Part shown: positions 1 to 7,268 of the stretch, one piece after another
Numbering within the stretch: position 1 is the stretch's first letter
Layout of the letters: every line of letters starts with the position of its first letter
NCBI GenBank assembly: GCA_030627725.1
Contig: DAOVSZ010000082.1
Location: 1-9,347 of the forward strand
Length of the DNA stretch: 9,347 bases
Reading direction: 5' to 3'
DNA from: Desulfobulbaceae bacterium
Lineage (GTDB): Bacteria > Desulfobacterota > Desulfobulbia > Desulfobulbales > DAOVSZ01
Made by a program: the position numbers and the translations under genes
The notes under the pieces: generated by a model
Seen by the model: only the letters and a program-made list of their open reading frames with translations
Databases searched by the model: none
Told to the model about the DNA's origin: nothing

Positions 1-1200
1 ACTCTCCTGACGTTCAAACCGGTCCTGATATTTTTTTAAGATCGGACTTAAGTGAATAAACCCCTTGTCAAAAATCACCTTTTCATAGGCGGCAATGAGC
101 TCCGAATTCCCCTCATCAAAGATCTGTCCAAATACTGCGTCAACAAGGGCCGATAAGTCCTGAAGCATCTCAAAGATGCGTGGCGCCGCGACATTGGCCA
201 GCGCTTCGACCAGAACCTTGCGCCCCTTTGGAAAGGAAGCGATTTTCCTGATCCCGTCAAAAACTTCTTCAGATATCTTGTTTTCCAGGATATTCAGGAC
301 AGCAAAGCGCACGGTCCTTTCCGGATCATACAAGAGATCAAAACAGAGGGCGCTGCTCTCCGGGGTCACTACAGCGCCGAGAGCGTCAAGCGCGGCAAAA
401 CGGATATTCGGGTCTTCCGATTTCACTGCCATAACCAGGGCCGGGATAAGTTCCTCATCCTTGATCTCGGCGAGGATATTCGCAGCAAGGATCCGTTCAT
501 CCCGTGTGCCGACAAAGAGCTTGGAGCAGATCTTTCTGCTTACCTGCCTGTCCAGGGATATCAATTTTGCCGCCACAATTCGTCTGATTACCGGATTCGG
601 ATGATGAATATGGCTGATCAGAAAATCTATAACATCAGGAGTTGGTCTGGGAGAGAGTTCCTCAAGCACGGCAAGGGCTGCAATCTCGTGAAGCGAATCA
701 AAAGCAGGTAAAAGGATCTCGCGCGAACGATCAGGATGGATATCGCTGATCGCTATAATGGCGGCGGAAGCTATGGTCGGGTCGGATTTTTTTATAAAGA
801 CAGCCAGGTCGTCAAAATAATCCTCTTTGCCGATGATCCTTAAGGCCCGGATCGCCCCGATCGTCAAATCAGGAGTTGTATGAGATTCCAACATGGCAAG
901 AAGGGAGGAAACCGTCTCAGAACGTCTGAATTTCGCTGCAAATGGAAGGCAGAAGGCCTGAATGAGTTCTGACGGCGAGCGAAGCCCTTCAACAACAGCC
1001 TCTTTTTTCTGGTGAAAAAGTTCTGTCAGGGTGGCCTCAACCATTACCTGCAAAGCGTCATCGCCTAAAGGCGCTTCAATGATCTTCAGCAGTTCCGGAA
1101 TGACCTCGACCTGCTTCTGATCTGAAAACCGCTGTAGAATTTCAGCCTTCTCCAGAAAGTCATCTGTCTGGTAAAATTTCTGAAGCATGATCCCCATCAT
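1..1200 (-). CDS. HEAT-repeat protein, C-terminus cut by window edge
   Basis: An uninterrupted minus-strand frame of exactly 400 codons runs from ATG at 1200 off the left edge, so the stop is not seen. The product is all-helical, with repeated helix pairs typical of HEAT repeats. The clearest unit is at about residues 250-280 (IPALVMAVKSEDPNIRFAAL, with the usual D-P-N-I-R turn). Others lie near 127-154, 187-215 and 282-310. There is no signal peptide, membrane segment or catalytic motif, so a cytoplasmic scaffold or protein-binding role is inferred. Related deltaproteobacterial proteins often carry an extra signalling domain after the HEAT part; whether this one does lies outside the window. 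The start is uncertain: ATGs occur at 1200, 1197 and 1188, all in frame, without a well-placed Shine-Dalgarno. The third, giving MLQKFYQTDDF, is a plausible true N-terminus. The gene lies downstream of priA on the same strand, separated by a repeat-filled 274-base gap. Confidence 0.85.
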   Translation of the reverse strand, partial: MMGIMLQKFYQTDDFLEKAEILQRFSDQKQVEVIPELLKIIEAPLGDDALQVMVEATLTELFHQKKEAVVEGLRSPSELIQAFCLPFAAKFRRSETVSSLLAMLESHTTPDLTIGAIRALRIIGKEDYFDDLAVFIKKSDPTIASAAIIAISDIHPDRSREILLPAFDSLHEIAALAVLEELSPRPTPDVIDFLISHIHHPNPVIRRIVAAKLISLDRQVSRKICSKLFVGTRDERILAANILAEIKDEELIPALVMAVKSEDPNIRFAALDALGAVVTPESSALCFDLLYDPERTVRFAVLNILENKISEEVFDGIRKIASFPKGRKVLVEALANVAAPRIFEMLQDLSALVDAVFGQIFDEGNSELIAAYEKVIFDKGFIHLSPILKKYQDRFERQES

Positions 1201-1235
1201 AAAAAATAAGCAAAAATAAAGGGTAGCCCCTCACT

Positions 1236-1353
1236 AAAGGAATACGGTCACAGGCGCCGGAGATTTACACCCTCCGGGCACTCTTTTCAGTACCCCCTTG
1301 AGGGGTGTAAACTCCAGCAGGGAGAACAATTATAGCCCGCTATATTGGAGCCC
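1236..1353. repeat. Palindromic repeat, copy A (lacks the right arm)
   Basis: The left arm (1236-1267) matches the left arm of copy B (1361-1392) over 32 bases with one mismatch (G at 1256, A at 1381). A core (1316-1353) matches the copy B core (1397-1434) at 34 of 38 positions. Between arm and core copy A has its own stem-loop, TTTACACCC (1264-1272) against GGGTGTAAA (1303-1311), extendable outwards by GGAG/CTCC with one bulge. Copy A has no counterpart of the inverted right arm seen in copy B. The layout is that of a short non-autonomous repeat (REP/BIME or MITE-like); no transposase is present. Confidence 0.8.
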
Positions 1354-1360
1354 ATATCCA

Positions 1361-1472
1361 AAAGGAATACGGTCACAGGCACCGGAGATTTACGCAAGCA
1401 GGGAGAACAATTATAGTCTACTATATTGAAGCCCTGATCGCGTAAAGATTCGGTGCCTGTGACCGTATTCCT
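1361..1472. repeat. Palindromic repeat, copy B (complete, hairpin-forming)
   Basis: The outer arms 1363-1384 and 1451-1472 are perfect 22-base inverted repeats. After a 4x4 interior loop they continue as TTTACGC (1389-1395) against GCGTAAA (1440-1446). Nested inside are CAGGG (1399-1403) with CCCTG (1432-1436), and CAAT-t-ATAG with CTATATTG around a TCTA loop. The whole 110 bases can therefore fold into one long hairpin or cruciform. It ends two bases before the priA stop codon, so any priA transcript reading through would carry the hairpin at its 3' end, where it may protect the RNA or end transcription. No T-tract typical of an intrinsic terminator follows. Reading frames across it are a by-product of the repeat. 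Confidence 0.85.
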
Positions 1473-1474
1473 CA

Positions 1475-3946
1475 TTATAACATGTTTTCCGGATCCACGT
1501 CGACTATCAATTTTACACGATCGGTCTTCCCGGAAACACTGTGGTCCTGCAAAAGGGCGCGGCAGAAGGCATGCAGGGATTCAACGCTCTTCCCCATCAG
1601 AAGACACTGCCATCTGTACTTCCCACGCAGACGGGAAAGAGGCGCTGCCGCCGGCCCAAGTATGGAGACAGCGCCTTCCTTTTTCGCCCGGCCCCTGGCC
1701 ACAGAGGCGAGTCGAATTGCAAACTCTCTGACATCCTCTTCTCTTTCTCCGGTCATCCGCAGGTTAATGAGTCGTGAGAAAGGAGGGAATTTCAAAGATT
1801 GACGCAGACCGATCTCTTTTTCATAGAGCGCCTCGAAATCATGAGTCTTCGCAGTTGTGATACTGTAATGCTCCGGCTGATGCGTCTGCACAATGACCCG
1901 CCCTGTTTTTTCTCCACGTCCCGCCCTTCCCGTCACCTGAGAGAGCAGCTGAAAGGTCCTTTCTCCCGACCTGAAATCAGGAATACCGAGACCGGCATCG
2001 GCCCAGACGATTCCGACCAGGGTCACATGCGGAAAATGATGCCCCTTGGTGATCATCTGCGTTCCCACCAGGATATCTATCTCAAGGTTATGGACCGCTT
2101 TTAAAATCTTCAGATAGTCCCGCCGGTTCGTGGTTGTATCACGGTCAAGCCGCGCGATCCTCGCGGTCGGGAACAGCCCTTGCAGTTCATTTTCAATCCG
2201 TTCCGTCCCGAATCCCACCCCGACAAGTTCAGAGGAGCGGCAGTTGGCGCACACCGTTTTCTCCTTGGCTGTAAAACCGCAATAATGACAGACCAGTTCG
2301 CGTCTTCCCTTGTGCAGGGTGAGCGTAATATTGCAGTGTCTGCACTGGACGGTCTGACCGCACAGCCGACAAAGGAAAAGATTGGAAAAACCGCGCCTGT
2401 TCAGAAAGACAAGGCTCTGTTCCTGATTGTTCAGGTTTTCCTTCAGGGACCGGACCAGCTCACTGGAAAAGAGCGGCGGCCGTCCGGAGACCGTCTGGAT
2501 CTTTTTAAGGTCCACAACCTCGACCTTGGGGAGCGGCCGCTCCATAATGCGTTTCGTAAGATTGACAAGGCGATACTTGCCGTGTACGGCATGAAAATAA
2601 CTTGTCACAGAGGGTGTTGCCGAACCAAGAATTACTGTGGCGCCTTGAAGGCTTGCCCGTAAGACGGCCAGGTCACGCCCCTGATAGCGCAGGCCGTCCT
2701 CCTGCTTATAGGCCCCGTCATGTTCCTCGTCCACAACGATCAAACCAGGATTTCCGAGCGGTGCAAACACCGCCGACCGGGCGCCGATAACGATTTTCGC
2801 CTCACCGCGCATGACCCGCAGCCACTGGTCGAACCGTTCTCCGACCGAAAGACCGCTATGCAGGAGAGCGACCGTATCACCGAACCGTGAGCAGAAGTGG
2901 GCCTCAAGCTGAGTGGCAAGGGCAATCTCGGGAACCAGGACGAGGACGGTACGGCCTTGAGCACGTGTTTCCGCTGCGGCCCGAAGATACACTTCGGTCT
3001 TGCCGCTGCCGGTTATGCCGTGGAGCAGAAAAGGGGTATAGGTTTCTTTCCTGACAGCCGGGATGATCCGGTCCAGGGCTGCTTGCTGTTCTTCGGTCAG
3101 GCGCTCCGGCTCCGGGAAATATGGCGGCCGCTCTCCAAACGGGTCCCTGTAGACTGTCTCTTCGGCAAAAGAGACAAGGCCATGCTGCGCCAGGCTTTTA
3201 AGCGCCTTTGCCGCGCCGCTGTATTCTCTTGTGATCTCCCGGCGCGGAACAGATCTCTGCCGACCATCTGAAAGACGCACAACAATCTCAAGGGTCTTTG
3301 CCTCCGACTTCTTCAGCTTCTCTGTACTCTCAGGTCCAGGATGCCCCTCTGCAAGTGTTATACAGATCTCCTTCTTCTCCCTGGTCGAAGGGCCCATTAC
3401 CTTCTGGCTGATGGTGACCCATCCCCTGCTCTCCCATTTTTCAAGGATCTTCCGGTCGCCTTTTCTCCACAGATTTCTGGTCGCAGCAGGACTGAGCGTT
3501 CCCTTTCCGAGCAGGTCTTCCACCCAGGAAGGCTGCGGCCGATCCTGAAATTCTCCAGCAACTGGGATATGCAGAACACCCTCTTCTGTAAGCCTTATAC
3601 GACGACCGCTTCCGGCAGTAAGGCCACCCGGCAAAGCCCCTTTGATCACCTCACCGATCGGATATTGATAATACTCTGCAACCCAACGATACAGGGGGAT
3701 CATCTCTTCGGGGAATAACGGCTCGGTGTCAAGAGAGTCGCGGATAGAACGAATCTTATAATCCTCTTCCGGTTTTTCAGTAACACCAAAAAAATAACCG
3801 GTAACCAGACGATTCCCGAGCGGGACAAGAAGACGCATGCCGGGTGTGAGCCCGGCAGCTGTTTCAGAGGAAGCGGAATAGGTAAGAGTAGTGGCAAGGG
3901 GGGCCGCAACCGCCACCTCAAGATAGTTACAACAATCTTTATCCAT
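1475..3946 (-). CDS. priA: Primosomal protein N' (replication restart helicase PriA)
   Basis: PriA is the 3'-to-5' DNA helicase that recognises stalled forks and D-loops and starts reloading of the replicative helicase. The 823-residue product has the full set of signatures. These are an N-terminal DNA-binding domain (about 1-105), Walker A GITGSGKT (310-317), DEEH box (406-409), GSATPS motif III (441-446), and eight zinc-binding cysteines in four CxxC pairs (526/529, 535/538, 553/556, 566/569) set into the helicase core. Motif V (GTQMITKGHHFP, from 628) and motif VI QVTGRAGRG (670-678) follow, then the C-terminal domain. It is longer than the roughly 730 residues of E. coli PriA; the extra length lies mainly in the winged-helix/linker region at about 110-275. 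The start gives the expected MDKDCCNYLEVAVAAPL opening, although the Shine-Dalgarno (AGGA, 12 bases upstream) is poor. It begins 47 bases after the galU stop on the same strand, so co-transcription is likely. It ends next to a palindromic repeat. Confidence 0.97.
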   Translation of the reverse strand: MDKDCCNYLEVAVAAPLATTLTYSASSETAAGLTPGMRLLVPLGNRLVTGYFFGVTEKPEEDYKIRSIRDSLDTEPLFPEEMIPLYRWVAEYYQYPIGEVIKGALPGGLTAGSGRRIRLTEEGVLHIPVAGEFQDRPQPSWVEDLLGKGTLSPAATRNLWRKGDRKILEKWESRGWVTISQKVMGPSTREKKEICITLAEGHPGPESTEKLKKSEAKTLEIVVRLSDGRQRSVPRREITREYSGAAKALKSLAQHGLVSFAEETVYRDPFGERPPYFPEPERLTEEQQAALDRIIPAVRKETYTPFLLHGITGSGKTEVYLRAAAETRAQGRTVLVLVPEIALATQLEAHFCSRFGDTVALLHSGLSVGERFDQWLRVMRGEAKIVIGARSAVFAPLGNPGLIVVDEEHDGAYKQEDGLRYQGRDLAVLRASLQGATVILGSATPSVTSYFHAVHGKYRLVNLTKRIMERPLPKVEVVDLKKIQTVSGRPPLFSSELVRSLKENLNNQEQSLVFLNRRGFSNLFLCRLCGQTVQCRHCNITLTLHKGRRELVCHYCGFTAKEKTVCANCRSSELVGVGFGTERIENELQGLFPTARIARLDRDTTTNRRDYLKILKAVHNLEIDILVGTQMITKGHHFPHVTLVGIVWADAGLGIPDFRSGERTFQLLSQVTGRAGRGEKTGRVIVQTHQPEHYSITTAKTHDFEALYEKEIGLRQSLKFPPFSRLINLRMTGEREEDVREFAIRLASVARGRAKKEGAVSILGPAAAPLSRLRGKYRWQCLLMGKSVESLHAFCRALLQDHSVSGKTDRVKLIVDVDPENML

Positions 3947-3993
3947 CAGATTCTAATATCCTGAAGGTACGAACGAGGAGGCTGTCCCCCATC

Positions 3994-4899
3994 TCACTTG
4001 GATTTTTTTGCAGGTTTTTTGAAACTGTCGGCCACTTCCATGATATGCACGCGAAATTCATCTTTGAGTTCCGGATGCTGAAGGGCAAAGGCGACAATCG
4101 CCTTCAGATACCCGAGTTTATCTCCGGCATCATAGCGTGTCCCCTCAAATTCATAGGCATACATGGCCCGCCGCATGGCAAGCGCCTGCAGGGCGTCGGT
4201 CAGCTGAATCTCACCGCCATGGCCAGGGGTTGTCTTCTCAAGCAGATCAAAGATATCAGGCTGCAGGAGATAGCGCCCGATAATGGCCATGTCGGATTCA
4301 GTAGTGCCCGGCGCCGGTTTTTCAATCATCCTGCCGACTTTGAACACCCGGTCCTGGATCTCATCGCCTTCAACAATCCCGTACTGGTGGGTCTGATCAG
4401 ACGAAACACGCTGCACAGCAACGTAGGACTCAGGCAACTCCTGGAACAAATTGATCATCTGCAGACAGCATGGTACCTTACTCTGCACCAGGTCATCGCC
4501 AAGCAGGACAAGGAATGGTTCGTTCCCCACGACATTTTTGGTGGTCAGAATCGCATGTCCCAGGCCGAGCGGTTTCTTCTGACGCACCGAAACAATATCG
4601 ATGAGATTGGAGATATGACGGAGTTCCTCGACAAGTTTTGTCTTATTTTTCTTCTTTAAAAGGGCATCAAGCTGGAAATCATAATCAAAGTGGTTCTCGA
4701 TTGCTGCCTTGCCTTCGCTGGTGACAAAGATGATCTCCTCGATTCCGGAGGCAACGACCTCTTCAACGATATACTGGATCGTGGGCCGGTCGACAATAGT
4801 CAGCATCTCCTTCGGGATCGCCTTGCTGGCAGGCAGGAAACGGGTGCCCATGCCTGCGACCGGGATAACAGCCTTACGGACTTTCTTGCGTTGGTTCAT
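3994..4899 (-). CDS. galU: UTP-glucose-1-phosphate uridylyltransferase
   Basis: GalU makes UDP-glucose from UTP and glucose-1-phosphate, feeding lipopolysaccharide, exopolysaccharide and galactose pathways in the cytoplasm. The 301-residue protein has the usual family length. It carries the nucleotide-binding signature VAGMGTRFLPASKAIPKEML (14-33), the LGDD metal-binding motif (133-136), the EKP motif (193-195), GGEIQLTDAL (228-237) and YDAGDKLGYL (256-265). It ends in a short lysine-rich tail. The start is set by a good Shine-Dalgarno, AGGAG, at 4909-4913, nine bases before the ATG. It is the first gene of a probable galU-priA transcription unit and diverges from tilS. Confidence 0.96.
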   Translation of the reverse strand: MNQRKKVRKAVIPVAGMGTRFLPASKAIPKEMLTIVDRPTIQYIVEEVVASGIEEIIFVTSEGKAAIENHFDYDFQLDALLKKKNKTKLVEELRHISNLIDIVSVRQKKPLGLGHAILTTKNVVGNEPFLVLLGDDLVQSKVPCCLQMINLFQELPESYVAVQRVSSDQTHQYGIVEGDEIQDRVFKVGRMIEKPAPGTTESDMAIIGRYLLQPDIFDLLEKTTPGHGGEIQLTDALQALAMRRAMYAYEFEGTRYDAGDKLGYLKAIVAFALQHPELKDEFRVHIMEVADSFKKPAKKSK

Positions 4900-5057
4900 G
4901 AATCATTTCTCCTGGGTTTTATGCGTCACGTTTAAGCCCTCAGTCTATATGATTTTATCAACCATGTGAAGGAAAAATCCTTTAAAGAGTTTACGGAAAA
5001 TTCTTTACTGGTTAAAAGATAAAATGATAACCTTCAAAATCGGAACCACCCTTTATC
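4900..5057. promoter_or_regulatory. Divergent promoter region between galU and tilS
   Basis: This 158-base AT-rich gap separates two genes reading away from each other, so both promoters must lie here or inside the genes. Towards galU, TATAGA (minus strand, 4949-4944) could be a -10 box with a weak CCTTCA -35 17 bases away. Towards tilS, TTTACG (4990-4995) and TTTACT (5004-5009) resemble -35 boxes, but neither has a convincing -10 at proper spacing. No operator palindrome stands out. The position is certain; the boxes are guesses. Confidence 0.3.
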
Positions 5058-6539
5058 ATGCTTCCTCTTGTCAAAAAAACATACCAGACCCTTTCTGAAC
5101 AAAATCTGCTGCAAAAGGGCGCCGGCGTCATCGTCGGTGTTTCCGGCGGGCCTGACTCTATGGCGCTGCTGCATGTCCTGGCTGCCCTCAAAGAGGAACT
5201 ACATCTGACCCTCACCGCGGTCTATGTGGACCACGGCCTCCGGCCTGACGAGACGGAACAGGAAAAAGCACTGGTCCGTGAGCAGGCCGGATTACTCAAA
5301 GCAGGGTTTAAGGCCGGTACCGTGGCAGTAAAGGAATATGCCTGGCAACATGGGATGTCGATTGAACACGCTGCCCGGGTCCTTCGCTATGATTTTTTGG
5401 ATACGGTTGCCGAAGAAACAGCTGCCAACAGAATCGCTGTGGCCCACACTGCCGATGACCAGGCGGAGGAGGTCCTCCTCCGGCTCATCAGGGGCACGGG
5501 CAGAAAGGGCCTTTCCGGCATGAATGTAGTCAGGGAAGGGAAAATTATCCGGCCCTTTCTGACCCTTCCCAAGACCGATCTGATAGAATATCTCAATCAT
5601 GAAAACATCCCGTTTCTGGAAGACAGTTCCAACAAGGAGCGGATCTATCTGCGCAACCGGGTCCGGCTGGACCTGATCCCGCATCTGGCCGAGCATTATA
5701 ACCCCAATATCAGCACGACCCTTCGTCAGACAGCGGCCATCCTGCAGGACGAGGAACTCTTTCTTGAGGATGCTGTTGACGAGGCCCTCAAAAAAATCAT
5801 TATCGAAGAAAAAAACAGATCCTTCGATCAACACCCCGAATGCCCTGAAATCATACTTGATGTGACTGCCTTCAACGAATCACCGCGCGCCATTCAACGA
5901 CGTCTTCTCGAATCCGTCTTCTGGAAAATGGAGCAAAGCCCGCGGTTCCGGCAGATCGAACAGGTCCTTCACCTGGCAGAGGCAAGGGAGAACGGGACAG
6001 TGGTTCACCTTGCAGGTGGACTACGGGCAACAAAGGAAATGACTGGAATCGTTTTTTCCTATCCACAAGGGATGGTTCCGCAACGGGGAAACCTGATTGA
6101 GAAAAACCAGCCGCTCTCTCAGATAACAGTCTCCGAACCGGGGACCATCACAATCCCTGAAACTGGTGTAGAGATCCGGTTTGAAGAGATGGCACACGTG
6201 CCGGACATGAAAAAAATCATCAATGACCAGGAAGATTATCTCGATCTCGCCCAGGTATCCTTTCCTTTCATCGTCCGTTCTCCGGAGCCCGGGGATTTTT
6301 TTCACCCTCTGGGCGGCCCGGGTAGAAAAAAAGTGGCGGATTTCCTCTCAGACCAAAAGGTCCCGCAGGAGCAACGCAGCCAGGTCCCTACCCTTGAAAG
6401 CAGTGGATCTGTAGCCGCTCTCTTGGGATTGCGGATCGATCACAGGGCACGGATAACAAAAAAAACAATGAGGGTGCTGAAGGTAAGCATGCTCGAATCA
6501 GCAAACAGTGAACTCAACAAAATTTTTCACGTGACGTAA
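5058..6539 (+). CDS. tilS: tRNA(Ile)-lysidine synthase
   Basis: TilS uses ATP to attach lysine to C34 of tRNA-Ile(CAU), turning an AUG-reading anticodon into an AUA reader; it is normally essential. The 493-residue protein shows the N-type ATP pyrophosphatase P-loop SGGPDS (29-34), VDHGLR (57-62), AHTADDQAEEVL (129-140), EDSSN (188-192) and YLRNRVR (197-203). It then has a helical linker and a C-terminal tRNA-binding domain at about 400-475 (SPEPGDFFHPLGG, then KVADFLSDQKVP). All expected regions are present and uninterrupted. The ATG at 5058 gives the right distance to the P-loop, but the Shine-Dalgarno is weak (GGAA, 12 bases upstream). It is followed by a tRNA-Arg gene 89 bases downstream on the same strand. 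ftsH, which I recall following tilS in some related bacteria, is absent here. Confidence 0.97.
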   Translation: MLPLVKKTYQTLSEQNLLQKGAGVIVGVSGGPDSMALLHVLAALKEELHLTLTAVYVDHGLRPDETEQEKALVREQAGLLKAGFKAGTVAVKEYAWQHGMSIEHAARVLRYDFLDTVAEETAANRIAVAHTADDQAEEVLLRLIRGTGRKGLSGMNVVREGKIIRPFLTLPKTDLIEYLNHENIPFLEDSSNKERIYLRNRVRLDLIPHLAEHYNPNISTTLRQTAAILQDEELFLEDAVDEALKKIIIEEKNRSFDQHPECPEIILDVTAFNESPRAIQRRLLESVFWKMEQSPRFRQIEQVLHLAEARENGTVVHLAGGLRATKEMTGIVFSYPQGMVPQRGNLIEKNQPLSQITVSEPGTITIPETGVEIRFEEMAHVPDMKKIINDQEDYLDLAQVSFPFIVRSPEPGDFFHPLGGPGRKKVADFLSDQKVPQEQRSQVPTLESSGSVAALLGLRIDHRARITKKTMRVLKVSMLESANSELNKIFHVT

Positions 6540-6607
6540 CTCACTGACCTCCCCCTTACAAAGAACTTTACTGAATGCCTGTGACATGGTAAATATTGAG
6601 ATTACCT

Positions 6608-6613
6608 TACAAT
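6608..6613 (+). promoter_or_regulatory. Possible -10 box of the tRNA-Arg gene
   Basis: TACAAT lies 15 bases before the mature tRNA 5' end and would place the transcript start about 8-10 bases upstream of the tRNA, a common spacing for tRNA promoters. No good -35 box is found at 16-18 bases, so the tRNA might instead be read through from tilS. Confidence 0.3.
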
Positions 6614-6628
6614 CTTCAAACCATTCGT

Positions 6629-6705
<77 letters not shown>

Positions 6706-6720
6706 CATTTCAAAACATGA

Positions 6721-6759
6721 CCCCTAATCATTTCAAATGGTTAGGGGTTTTTTCTTTTT
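6721..6759 (+). terminator. Intrinsic terminator after tRNA-Arg
   Basis: CCCCTAATCAT (6721-6731) pairs with ATGGTTAGGGG (6737-6747, one G-T pair) around a TTCAA loop. It is followed directly by TTTTTTCTTTTT (6748-6759). This is a textbook Rho-independent terminator for the tRNA transcript and any tilS read-through. Confidence 0.92.
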
Positions 6760-6766
6760 AAAATTG

Positions 6767-6790
6767 TAGTCCGGGAAAATAGTCCGGGAA
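6767..6790 (+). repeat. Tandem direct repeat TAGTCCGGGAA x2
   Basis: Two identical 11-base copies lie at 6767-6777 and 6780-6790, one every 13 bases, eight bases after the terminator T-tract. Closely spaced direct repeats just beyond a tRNA 3' end resemble the arm-type binding sites of tyrosine-recombinase integrases. That role is inferred; no integrase gene is in the window. Confidence 0.65.
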
Positions 6791-6815
6791 TTTGGTTGGC
6801 GATTGGGTGCGATGC

Positions 6816-6834
6816 TGGAGGCGGGAGTCGAACC
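6816..6834 (-). other. tRNA or tmRNA 3'-end-like fragment
   Basis: On the minus strand this reads GGTTCGACTCCCGCCTCCA, which has the TTCGA core of a T loop followed by a CCCGCC segment and an end like those of tRNA and tmRNA genes. The bases upstream do not complete a T stem or a cloverleaf, so it is not a functional tRNA. It may be a recombination-site remnant or a chance match. Confidence 0.35.
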
Positions 6835-6961
6835 AACCTGTATCACTTTTACATGAATCCGTGAGCGTTCGAGAGCGGTCCATATGCGCGAAGGGAACGA
6901 TTTTGATTATACTCGTGCTATATCAAAGAGTTACCGACAAAGCAGATGGGCCGCTATCGGA

Positions 6962-6975
6962 CGCCCCGAAGGGCG
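6962..6975. repeat. Hairpin 1 (CGCCC-CGAA-GGGCG)
   Basis: A perfect five-base stem closes a CGAA tetraloop; it is the first of three hairpins within 90 bases. An alternative pairing of GCCGC just upstream with GCGGC (6974-6977 region) is also possible. No T-tract follows. Confidence 0.5.
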
Positions 6976-6989
6976 GCAAAGTGAATTTG

Positions 6990-7017
6990 TATAAACACAG
7001 CTTGCGGTGTGTTTATA
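6990..7017. repeat. Hairpin 2, 10-base inverted repeat
   Basis: TATAAACACA (6990-6999) and TGTGTTTATA (7008-7017) are perfect inverted repeats around an eight-base loop. The symmetry would suit an operator or a structured RNA. No T-tract follows, so it is not a normal terminator. Confidence 0.6.
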
Positions 7018-7030
7018 ATGTTATTTCGAT

Positions 7031-7049
7031 ATGTTAAGTTTTTTAACAT
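7031..7049. repeat. Hairpin 3, 7-base inverted repeat
   Basis: ATGTTAA (7031-7037) and TTAACAT (7043-7049) are perfect inverted repeats around GTTTT. It lies 13 bases after hairpin 2. The stem is AT-rich and weak as RNA, so a protein-binding site is as likely as a terminator. Confidence 0.45.
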
Positions 7050-7086
7050 TCTCCTGCCGTCACGGATTCAGGTTTTAATAAAGAAT

Positions 7087-7245
7087 TCATGACTCGTGTC
7101 CTGTTTCATCCTTGGTGTCCCAGCTCTCAACCCAATTTTTTACTTCTTTGTGGTCTATTCATCGACCATTTTCAGCATCCTCAAGACCTTTCTCAGCACT
7201 AATTTCCCTGACCATCTTTGCCTCGACAGCCGGGACATAAAATTT
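7087..7245 (-). pseudogene. Antitoxin-like remnant with in-frame stop
   Basis: On the minus strand 28 codons (7245-7162) end in a TGA at 7161-7159. The same frame then continues for 23 codons to a second TGA at 7089-7087. Read through, the product contains MVREISAEKGLEDAENGR, stop, then IDHKEVKNWVESWDTKDE. The pattern of GLxDxxxGRxIxHxEVKxWVxSW near the C-terminus is one I associate with short type II antitoxins (RHH/CopG or RelB-like). The stop falls where such proteins usually have a hydrophobic residue. A TAG at 7248-7246 closes the frame upstream, and no N-terminal DNA-binding half or toxin gene is visible. The gene therefore appears truncated and dead. The family assignment is from memory of the motif and is not certain. 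Confidence 0.4.
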
Positions 7246-7268
7246 CTACCGGGTATGCGGTGAGAATG

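Noticed and set aside
1287..1475. 62-codon minus-strand frame with a repeated YNCSPC motif
   Set aside because: The apparent peptide repeat is just the two repeat cores translated; there is no ribosome binding site and it lies fully in the palindromic repeat.
1453..1802. Plus-strand frames over the end of priA
   Set aside because: They are antisense shadows of the clearly coding priA gene.
4045..4659. 204-codon plus-strand frame
   Set aside because: It lies antisense within galU, whose minus-strand frame has all family motifs.
5292..5834. 180-codon minus-strand frame
   Set aside because: It lies antisense within tilS and has no independent support.
6576..6585. TGCCTGTGAC, shared with the palindromic repeat arms
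   Set aside because: The match is only ten bases with no flanking similarity, so it is likely chance.
6792..7037. 81-codon plus-strand frame
   Set aside because: It has no ribosome binding site, runs through a tRNA-like fragment and two hairpins, and shows no recognisable protein pattern.
6990..7040. Integron attC site
   Set aside because: GTTAAGT at 7033-7039 fits one core-site consensus, but no matching RYYYAAC partner site lies upstream and the hairpin is too simple.
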